From: Acidimicrobiaceae bacterium
GTDB lineage: Bacteria > Actinomycetota > Acidimicrobiia > Acidimicrobiales > RAAP-2
Length of the DNA stretch: 5,708 nt
Assembly (NCBI GenBank): GCA_003131665.1
Contig: PKWA01000085.1
Location: 515-6,222, forward strand
Direction of reading: 5' to 3'
Part shown: in pieces, positions 1 through 4,696 of the stretch
Numbering within the stretch: the stretch's first letter is position 1
Layout of the letters: every line of letters starts with the position of its first letter
Translations under genes and position numbers: made by a program
Notes under the pieces: model-generated
The model's database searches: none
Seen by the model: only the letters and a program-made list of their open reading frames with translations
What the model was told of the DNA's origin: nothing

Positions 1-1007
1 TAGTCCAAGACCCGCTGACGGTGTTGGGCCGACGTCAGAGGTCCCATTTCGGTTTCGGGGTCCAACGGGTTACCAATTCTGATGGAGCGGGCCAGCGCGA
101 CGAAACGCTCGGTGAACTCCTCGGCGATTGCTTCGTGCAAGATCAGTCGAGAGCCCGCGATGCACGCCTGACCCTGATTGTGAAAGATCGCGAAGGCGGA
201 CCCATTCACGGCCGCGGTGAGATTCGCGTCGTCGAAGACGATGTTCGCTCCCTTACCGCCCAACTCCAGTTGAAGTCGTTTGAGATTACCGGCCGACATG
301 GCCACAATGGCTCGACCGGTGGCCGTTGATCCGGTGAAACTTATTTTGCCGACGTCGAGATGCGACGCCAGTTGAGCGCCGGCGCTCGCGCCGTAGCCGG
401 GGACCACGTTCACCACCCCCGCCGGAAAGCCGGCGTCGGCGATCAACTCACAAAGTCGTAGCGTCGAGAGTGGTACGAGCTCCGACGGCTTCATCACGAC
501 GGCGTTGCCCGCGGCCAACGCCGGACCTAGCTTCCAACCGCAGAACATCAGAGGGAAGTTCCACGGCACAATCTGACCCACGACCCCAATCGGTTCGTGC
601 GTGACGTAGTTCAAGAATCCCGTATCCACCGGAGGTAAGAATCCCTCGAACTTATCGGCCATACCACCGAAGTATCGGAAAGTCGCGACCGTGCGCGGCA
701 CGTCCAGCCCCAACGTGTCACGCAAGGGATGACCGGTGTCGACTGATTCCAAGCGAGCCAGTTCTTCAGCGTCTGCTTCAATGAGGTCGGCGAGGCGCAA
801 CAGGAGTCTCCCTCGATCCGCGCCCGACGTCTTGGACCACGCAGGAAAGGCCCGTCGAGCGGCACGCACCGCGCGGTCAATGTCCTCGGGGCCGCCCTCG
901 GCGACGAGCGCGAGGACCGTGCCATCGTGGGGGTTCAGAACGTCAAGGGTTGATCCGTCACTGGCCTCAACAAACTCACCATTTATATAGAGACCCCTGT
1001 TGATCAA
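1..1007 (-). CDS. Aldehyde dehydrogenase, N-terminal 335 residues (probable 4-hydroxymuconic semialdehyde dehydrogenase); 3' end outside window
   Basis: NAD(P)-dependent aldehyde dehydrogenase superfamily. The frame stays open from a TTG at 1005-1007 to the left edge, so roughly the last 150 residues of a usual ~480-500 are missing. Visible in order: the VPWNFPL segment with the catalytic Asn (N150), KPSE with the cofactor-binding Lys (K173), the Rossmann motif FTGSTATG (224-231), ELGG with the general-base Glu (E248), and GQACIAGSR with the catalytic Cys (C282). All key residues are intact. No ATG, GTG or TTG lies between the upstream in-frame region and this TTG that fits better, and GAGGA (1012-1016) lies 4 nt before it. 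The gene begins 7 nt after the hydroquinone dioxygenase large subunit, so it is co-transcribed. In hap/pnp clusters this position holds the dehydrogenase that turns 4-hydroxymuconic semialdehyde into maleylacetate. The family is certain; the substrate is inferred from context only. Confidence 0.93.
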   Translation of the reverse strand, partial: MINRGLYINGEFVEASDGSTLDVLNPHDGTVLALVAEGGPEDIDRAVRAARRAFPAWSKTSGADRGRLLLRLADLIEADAEELARLESVDTGHPLRDTLGLDVPRTVATFRYFGGMADKFEGFLPPVDTGFLNYVTHEPIGVVGQIVPWNFPLMFCGWKLGPALAAGNAVVMKPSELVPLSTLRLCELIADAGFPAGVVNVVPGYGASAGAQLASHLDVGKISFTGSTATGRAIVAMSAGNLKRLQLELGGKGANIVFDDANLTAAVNGSAFAIFHNQGQACIAGSRLILHEAIAEEFTERFVALARSIRIGNPLDPETEMGPLTSAQHRQRVLD

Positions 1008-1011
1008 CGAA

Positions 1012-1016
1012 TCCTC
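1012..1016 (-). promoter_or_regulatory. Ribosome binding site of the aldehyde dehydrogenase (GAGGA before a TTG start)
   Basis: On the minus strand GAGGA overlaps the TGA stop of the upstream gene (1015-1017) and ends 4 nt before the TTG at 1007. It is the only Shine-Dalgarno-like sequence near the 5' end of this frame and supports TTG initiation, probably by ribosomes that have just finished the dioxygenase large subunit. Confidence 0.5.
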
Positions 1017-1995
1017 AGAATCGCACGGGTACCGTCGGAGCTTCACCACGAGCAATCAAGCCCGGCAGCTCCGCGGAATTGTTCTCCCAGACCAACAGCA
1101 TCGAACGCTTGGGTGAGAAACCTTGATGACGTATGTCCGCCGGCATGGCCGAGCAGTCGCCCGCCTTCATGGTGACCTTCGCGCGGGGCCGACCGGTCTC
1201 ACGGTCGTTTACTTCCCAGACAATCTCGTCACTGAGTTGGATGAACCACTCGACTCGATCGTTGCCGTGGATGATCGGCAAAATGAACTCTTCGGTCGTC
1301 GGACACATCAAGCTGTCGCGACAGACCGACACCACCGAGGGATTCCAGGTCACGTCGCTTCGCGACAGATACGCGAAGAAGTTAAAGGCCGACACTTCCT
1401 TCTCGTAACCCGGCTCGACCTCGACCTGGGGTTCGCTCTGATCGACGTCGAGGAACATTCGATTGACCGGGTAGCCCGAGGCGTCGCTGCGCAGTGGCTC
1501 ATCGTTCGGAAGGCCGACCATACGCTGGGCGGTCACCCGCTCACGGGTAACGGCCGAATTGTTGTCGCCGTTCTTCAAGCCGTACGCCGAACCGGTCTCT
1601 TGTGGTGCCGCGAAGGGGTCAAACCCTTCATTCACCCAATCCGCCAAGATCGCCTGAAACGTCTGCTTGATCTCGTCATGTGGGAAATTCTCCAGATGGT
1701 CCAGCTCGGCCATGCGATACGCCTCATTGAAACGTCCCGCGAAGAGATCGACCGTGCCGTAGTGGTTGACCGTACCGATCACGGAGTCGAAGTTCACGGT
1801 TCCGTAGAAGAAGTTCCACGCCACGTCTCGCATCAGCGCTTTCAAAAAGGGCTCGATCGCGGCGACGTGTCGGCCAGTCGGCCATTCGATATGAACGAAA
1901 TACTCATCGCGCTCAAAGCTGAACCCACCGAGCGTGAACGACCGATAACCGTGTTCATTCGGTTCGGTACCGAGAGCAAGTGACGAAGTTGTCAT
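1015..1995 (-). CDS. hapD: Hydroquinone 1,2-dioxygenase, large (catalytic) subunit, HapD/PnpD type
   Basis: A 326-residue subunit of the two-component, iron-dependent extradiol-type dioxygenase that opens the hydroquinone ring to 4-hydroxymuconic semialdehyde. It is cytosolic and is expected to work with the small subunit encoded just upstream. I recognise the family from segments such as HYGTVDLFAGRFNEAYR (78-94), DWVNEGFDPFAAP (119-131) and the C-terminal cupin region. There H243, N245, E249 and H290 are spaced exactly as the metal ligands His256, Asn258, Glu262 and His303 that I recall from the PnpCD crystal structure. The ATG at 1993-1995 is chosen because AAGGGG lies 6 nt before it and family-like sequence begins right there. 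The frame stays open upstream to 2283, but that part is antisense-like reading of the small-subunit gene. The gap to the small subunit is 10 nt. Alternative names in the literature are hqdB or pnpD. Confidence 0.93.
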   Translation of the reverse strand: MTTSSLALGTEPNEHGYRSFTLGGFSFERDEYFVHIEWPTGRHVAAIEPFLKALMRDVAWNFFYGTVNFDSVIGTVNHYGTVDLFAGRFNEAYRMAELDHLENFPHDEIKQTFQAILADWVNEGFDPFAAPQETGSAYGLKNGDNNSAVTRERVTAQRMVGLPNDEPLRSDASGYPVNRMFLDVDQSEPQVEVEPGYEKEVSAFNFFAYLSRSDVTWNPSVVSVCRDSLMCPTTEEFILPIIHGNDRVEWFIQLSDEIVWEVNDRETGRPRAKVTMKAGDCSAMPADIRHQGFSPKRSMLLVWENNSAELPGLIARGEAPTVPVRF

Positions 1996-2001
1996 CGTAA
2001 A

Positions 2002-2007
2002 CCCCTT
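2002..2007 (-). promoter_or_regulatory. Ribosome binding site of the dioxygenase large subunit (AAGGGG)
   Basis: AAGGGG on the minus strand overlaps the TAA stop of the small subunit (2006-2008) and lies 6 nt before the ATG at 1995. It decides the start: the open frame extends about 96 codons further upstream, but that stretch has no such site and overlaps the small-subunit gene. Confidence 0.6.
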
Positions 2008-2503
2008 AAAACTTCTGGCAGATGTCTGCCCATTTTTCAACGGTGTCAGGACCCTGAATCGTCTGCAGCAGCACGACCGACGGCTGTTCTGCACGCATCC
2101 GGTAGCACCGTCCCGCCGGCAGCAAGGCCATGTGGCCGTGGCCGAGGTGAATCGTTCCCATCGGCGTTCCTTGAGGGTCGCCCTTGACCGCTCGAGAACC
2201 AGACTCGTTCGCATCGACGAGCGGTTTCGCCGGGTCGAGCAGTTCAACGACGAGGTCTCCATCCACCACCAGTGCGAACTCATCGTGAGGGGTCACGCGC
2301 CACTCCGAGGTGCCCTCGGCGCGAATCGCCTCCAACACGTACTGCTGGTTCTTGGCGACGGCCACTTTCTCCCAGGGTTTCGCCCGACTCGCGACTTCAA
2401 ACATGTTTGAAAACACGTAGTTCTTCGCGTCGTCGTTGATTAGCTCGACGCCGCCCTTGGTGTAATTATTGAGTCGACCGAAAACGGTCGTGTAGTCACC
2501 CAC
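2006..2503 (-). CDS. hapC: Hydroquinone 1,2-dioxygenase, small subunit, HapC/PnpC type
   Basis: A 165-residue cupin-like protein, the size of the ~17-19 kDa small subunit of two-component hydroquinone dioxygenases. It pairs with the large subunit encoded 10 nt downstream. The diagnostic N-terminal run contains TVFGRLNNYTKG (6-17), ELINDDAKNYVFSNMFEVAS (20-39) and the Trp/Glu region around 44-62. The beta-rich core follows (HDEFALVVDGDLVVEL, 73-88; GHGHMALLPAGRCYRM, 121-136), and the family-typical end is TVEKWADICQ (154-163). The start is a GTG at 2501-2503. GGGGGAG lies only 2 nt before it, closer than usual, but no better start exists between it and the in-frame TGA upstream, and the N terminus then lines up with known members. 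It is the first gene of the operon, facing the divergent control region. The small subunit carries no recognised metal ligands; it is thought to shape the active site. Confidence 0.92.
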   Translation of the reverse strand: MGDYTTVFGRLNNYTKGGVELINDDAKNYVFSNMFEVASRAKPWEKVAVAKNQQYVLEAIRAEGTSEWRVTPHDEFALVVDGDLVVELLDPAKPLVDANESGSRAVKGDPQGTPMGTIHLGHGHMALLPAGRCYRMRAEQPSVVLLQTIQGPDTVEKWADICQKF

Positions 2504-2723
2504 AGCTCCCCCAAACCATGCCGCGTACGCCCACGGAACCAGTCATTTTTGAGCATAGAACAATTTCCACGTTCGAAGACGTCCCGAATTTAATGCGCGC
2601 ACGCTCAAAATTTAACTGTCGTTGTCCGGTGCGGCTTTCTGGTTTCCGTTCATCGCAAGGGGCGATACGCTCGCACGTAGAAGGGCGAAGAACGAGGGTC
2701 AGACCTCCTAGAACGAAGGCGCC
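2504..2723. promoter_or_regulatory. Divergent intergenic control region between the hydroquinone operon and the SDR gene
   Basis: These 220 bp between two genes pointing away from each other must hold promoters for both. The middle is clearly more AT-rich than the flanking genes. It contains the inverted repeat TTTTGAGC (2547-2554) / GCTCAAAA (2603-2610), and AATTTAA twice (2587-2593 and 2609-2615, 22 bp apart, about two helical turns). TTCGAA (2572-2577) lies near the centre of the inverted repeat. A weak plus-strand -10 candidate is TACGCT (2666-2671). TTTAAT (2589-2594) matches the -10 consensus at 5 of 6 positions but has no good -35. I cannot assign start sites. No small gene or RNA was seen. 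Confidence 0.5.
2547..2610. repeat. 8-bp inverted repeat TTTTGAGC / GCTCAAAA in the divergent region, possible operator
   Basis: The arms at 2547-2554 and 2603-2610 are perfect complements separated by 48 bp. The spacing is too wide for a single short operator but fits two half-sites bound by a looping or tetrameric regulator. It may also be chance in an AT-rich stretch. No regulator gene is in the window to link to it. Confidence 0.3.
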
Positions 2724-3641
2724 ATGTACAACGTCCCCACCCAGCAAGGCAAACTCGTCGTCGTTACTGGCTCGAACAGTGGCACGGGCAAAGAGGCCGC
2801 TCGACGTCTCGCCGGTGCGGGCGCTCACGTCATCATGGCGGTACGAACGCCCGCGAAAGGCGAGGACGCGAAACAAGAGATTTTGAGTCACTATCCCGAC
2901 GCGCAACTCGACGTTCGTCACCTGGACGTGGCCGATCTCTCGTCCGTGAAGATGTTCGCCGAGACGTTGCTCGCCGAGAGCAGGCCATTAGATCTCTTGC
3001 TCAACAACGCGGGCGTGATGGCTCCGCCCCAGCGGATCGTCAGCGTCGACGGATTCGAACTGCAGTTCGCCACCAACTTCCTCGGCCCCTTCGCGCTGAC
3101 CTTGCAACTTCTGCCGCTCTTAAGGGCCGCGAAGGCGGGACGCGTGGCCACCATGAGCTCGAGCGTCGCCGCCGTGGGCTCTATTCGTTACCACGACCTG
3201 CAACGTGAGCGCCACTACGTTCCCTATCTCGCCTACGCCCAATCCAAACTCGCTGATCTCCTCTTCGCCCAACAACTGGCCCGCGTCGCCCACCAACGTC
3301 ACTGGGACCTGATGAGTATCGCCGCGCACCCAGGCTTCACGCGCACCAACCTGCTCACCGCCGGCGCGAGCCTTGGCGGCGGTCGCCAACGACCGGCGTG
3401 GATGACCAAGGTGATGCACTTGGCCTCTCAAGGAGTCGTGCCCGGAACCGAACCGCTGCTGTACGCGGCGACGAGCCCCGACGCGCTGAGCGGTGCCTAC
3501 TACGGCCCCGGACGCCTCTTTGGGCTCGTCGGTCCAACGACGTTAGTGCGAGTACCGCGTTCGGCACGACACGACGGCGACGCGACGAGACTATGGAGTG
3601 TCGCCGAAGAACTAACGGGCGTCGCACTGGACAACGACTGA
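2724..3641 (+). CDS. Short-chain dehydrogenase/reductase (retinol dehydrogenase-like SDR)
   Basis: A 305-residue NAD(P)-dependent oxidoreductase of the classical SDR superfamily, closest in style to the retinol dehydrogenase/WWOX-like branch. Visible motifs are the cofactor-binding TGSNSGTG (15-22), the acidic residue of LDVAD (67-71) that contacts adenine, and NNAG (94-97). The catalytic tetrad is N118, S146 or S147, Y171 and K175 (YAQSK), followed by HPG (202-204) after the active site. R41 after the second beta strand suggests NADPH preference, as an inference. The ATG at 2724 has GAAGG (2715-2719) 4 nt upstream, and the glycine-rich motif then sits at the usual distance from the N terminus. 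It is transcribed away from the hydroquinone operon and shares its control region, which might mean shared regulation, but nothing in the protein fixes a substrate. The residues after about 210 are family-variable. No signal peptide or membrane segment is seen. Confidence 0.92.
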   Translation: MYNVPTQQGKLVVVTGSNSGTGKEAARRLAGAGAHVIMAVRTPAKGEDAKQEILSHYPDAQLDVRHLDVADLSSVKMFAETLLAESRPLDLLLNNAGVMAPPQRIVSVDGFELQFATNFLGPFALTLQLLPLLRAAKAGRVATMSSSVAAVGSIRYHDLQRERHYVPYLAYAQSKLADLLFAQQLARVAHQRHWDLMSIAAHPGFTRTNLLTAGASLGGGRQRPAWMTKVMHLASQGVVPGTEPLLYAATSPDALSGAYYGPGRLFGLVGPTTLVRVPRSARHDGDATRLWSVAEELTGVALDND

Positions 3642-3643
3642 AG

Positions 3644-3661
3644 GTGAAGATTCGTCTTTAC
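3644..3661. terminator. Small hairpin between convergent genes, possible weak bidirectional terminator
   Basis: GTGAAGA (3644-3650), loop TTCG (3651-3654) and TCTTTAC (3655-3661) form a 7-bp stem with one G-T pair on the plus strand. It lies in the 16-nt gap between the SDR stop (3639-3641) and the convergent Nfu stop (3658-3660), overlapping the latter. Neither strand shows a following T-tract and the stem is short, so its role as a terminator is doubtful. Confidence 0.25.
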
Positions 3662-3987
3662 AGTTCGCGGTAGCGCGGCACGTAGGCGCCAGAACCGAGC
3701 AGTGAGGACGCTTCGGGGTCCATCGACTCATCGATCCCGCCGATGACTTCCGTGACCCAGTCCAATCGATCCGTAAGGATCCGAGTAACGCCGCCTTGCA
3801 ACGTGTCTGAAGAGATCGCACAGCTCGAGCACGCGCCTTGAAGCTGAACTTCGACCACGCCCGTCTCGACGTCGCAGCGAATCAACACCAGGTCACCGCC
3901 GTCGGCCTGGACCGAGGGGCGCATGAGGTCCATCAAGGCGTTCAGGGCTGAGAGCCGGCTGGAGCGTTCTTGGTCGGTGAGTTCCAC
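3658..3987 (-). CDS. NifU C-terminal-domain (Nfu-type) iron-sulfur cluster protein
   Basis: A 109-residue stand-alone Nfu domain, which in the family carries or transfers an iron-sulfur cluster to target proteins, usually bound between two subunits. The sequence shows MDLMRPSVQADGGD (19-32), a hallmark opening of the domain, then a beta-sheet segment and GACSSC (51-56), whose CxxC cysteines C53 and C56 are the cluster ligands. TLQGGVTRIL (62-71) corresponds to the family helix after the cysteines. It lacks the A-type N-terminal domain of E. coli NfuA and the scaffold domain of full NifU. A ~20-residue tail (ending VPRYREL) follows the domain. The start is uncertain: the GTG at 3985-3987 is chosen, although GGGGGA touches it directly. 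An in-frame GTG at 4009-4011 would add 8 residues but lies inside a palindrome. A longer frame reaches 4212 but overlaps the upstream gene. It lies last in the minus-strand group, 121 nt after the preceding stop, so it may have its own promoter. Confidence 0.9.
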   Translation of the reverse strand: MELTDQERSSRLSALNALMDLMRPSVQADGGDLVLIRCDVETGVVEVQLQGACSSCAISSDTLQGGVTRILTDRLDWVTEVIGGIDESMDPEASSLLGSGAYVPRYREL

Positions 3988-3998
3988 TCCCCCAGTCT

Positions 3999-4020
3999 GC
4001 CGTGAAATCACGGCGCCGTG
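3999..4020. repeat. Overlapping palindromes with three GCCGTG half-sites in the Nfu leader
   Basis: GCCGTGAAATCACGGC (3999-4014) is a perfect inverted repeat with 7-bp arms. CACGGCGCCGTG (4009-4020) is a perfect 12-bp palindrome. Together they give three alternating copies of the same 6-bp half-site at 3999-4004, 4009-4014 and 4015-4020, beginning 11 bp upstream of the Nfu start codon. In the minus-strand transcript the first pair can form a 6-bp GC-rich hairpin with loop AUUU. It could be an operator, a leader hairpin or a terminator for the upstream operon, though no T-tract follows. Confidence 0.4.
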
Positions 4021-4081
4021 CCCGACTCCAGGGCTCGCCTTCCCCAGAGAACGGGCACCCGAGGAATGGAGTTCATCGACA

Positions 4082-4093
4082 GCGCTCGAGCGC
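4082..4093. repeat. 12-bp perfect palindrome GCGCTCGAGCGC after the 195-residue protein gene
   Basis: GCGCTCGAGCGC is fully self-complementary and begins 16 bp downstream (minus-strand sense) of the stop at 4109-4111. With no loop it is more likely a protein site or chance in GC-rich DNA than a terminator. Confidence 0.2.
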
Positions 4094-4108
4094 GCCCGAC
4101 GATTCGTT

Positions 4109-4696
4109 TCAGTGTGGCGCGTTCGACAGAAAGCGGTTAAGCGCGTTGAGCGTCGCGCGCGCCGCCGAGAGAGATTCGCCGTCAGACTGAGCAATGCCGT
4201 AGAGGTCGGCATCGTCGGCAGAGGAACGAAGGGTAACTACCACGGGCCAACCTCGAATCGTGGGCACCGTCGTGACGGCGTCGAGGTAGTACGGGACTTC
4301 GTAATCAAGGTTCCGGAGCGCCGCGAGCGTTCCCTCGACCCCGCCGATGAGCGGTCCACTCTCGGCCCGACCGACCCCGATCCGGCCTTCGAAGGCGAGT
4401 TGCACCTCACACTCTCCCGCCTTTTCATCAAAGTCAGCGATCAATAACGCCACCCTCGCGCTGACCTGATTCATGGACGTGGCGCTGTCGGCCACTTCCA
4501 CCACGATGGTGACGTCGGGGAAGTAGAGGTTCGCAATCTGGGTGGCCTGGGTTCGAATCGTGGCGGGACTCTGACCGACAATCACCAAGGTGACCAACTC
4601 GACCTCGTCGCTCTCATCGTGCGATATCCCCACGTTCACGACACCGGGAAGCGATCTCAACTCGAGTTCAAAATCCTCTTCGGTGATTGACATCAT
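4109..4696 (-). CDS. Protein of unknown function with a C-terminal LeuA regulatory (dimer)-domain-like region
   Basis: A 195-residue soluble acidic protein that I cannot name. Residues 8-70 look like a small alpha/beta unit: a helix through SLPGVVNVGI (15-24), strand VELVTLVIVG (32-41), helix, then strand VTIVVEV (62-68). Residues about 78-190 read as two similar halves, each strands followed by a helix: VQLAFEGRIGVGRAESGP (98-115) with helix TLAALRNL (123-130), then WPVVVTL (150-156) with YGIAQSDGES (166-175) and helix AARATLNALNRFL (178-190). Those features, especially the GP turn and the closing ALNR helix, resemble the allosteric dimer domain of 2-isopropylmalate synthase LeuA. This is recognition by eye, not an alignment. 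The catalytic LeuA barrel is absent. The ATG at 4694-4696 overlaps the GGDEF stop as ATGA, and a second ATG follows directly. The coupling suggests a role tied to cyclic-di-GMP signalling. No signal peptide or membrane segment is seen. Confidence 0.85.
   Translation of the reverse strand: MMSITEEDFELELRSLPGVVNVGISHDESDEVELVTLVIVGQSPATIRTQATQIANLYFPDVTIVVEVADSATSMNQVSARVALLIADFDEKAGECEVQLAFEGRIGVGRAESGPLIGGVEGTLAALRNLDYEVPYYLDAVTTVPTIRGWPVVVTLRSSADDADLYGIAQSDGESLSAARATLNALNRFLSNAPH

Noticed and set aside
611..925. Minus-strand open frame of 104 codons inside the aldehyde dehydrogenase
   Set aside because: Another minus-strand frame carries the full aldehyde dehydrogenase motifs without a break, so this is an out-of-frame reading.
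1123..1983. Long plus-strand open frame (286 codons)
   Set aside because: It lies wholly antisense to the dioxygenase large subunit, whose protein is clearly recognisable. The plus-strand reading has no family motif and arises from GC-rich codon bias.
1015..1995. Identity as homogentisate or gentisate dioxygenase
   Set aside because: Those are single-gene enzymes of different length and motif. The two-subunit organisation and the H-N-E-H ligand spacing fit the hydroquinone dioxygenase family.
1996..2283. N-terminal extension of the dioxygenase large subunit to an ATG at 2283
   Set aside because: This part overlaps the small-subunit gene in another frame, has an Arg/Ser/Cys-rich shadow composition, and the good ribosome site and family-like sequence begin at 1995.
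2496..2921. Minus-strand open frame of 141 codons across the divergent region
   Set aside because: It overlaps the SDR 5' end antisense and the GTG of the small subunit, shows no domain and has low-complexity Arg/Ser composition.
4011..4076. Possible 21-22 codon minus-strand mini-ORF (ATG near 4076) in the Nfu leader, as a leader peptide
   Set aside because: It has no clear ribosome site and no run of a regulatory amino acid; its stop near the palindromes is not enough to call it.
3988..4212. N-terminal extension of the Nfu protein to an ATG at 4212
   Set aside because: It overlaps the end of the 195-residue protein gene, is Arg/Ser-rich and unlike any Nfu N terminus.
3923..4447. Plus-strand open frame of 174 codons
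   Set aside because: It is antisense to the Nfu gene and the 195-residue protein gene, both of which fit their operon with overlaps or recognisable domains.
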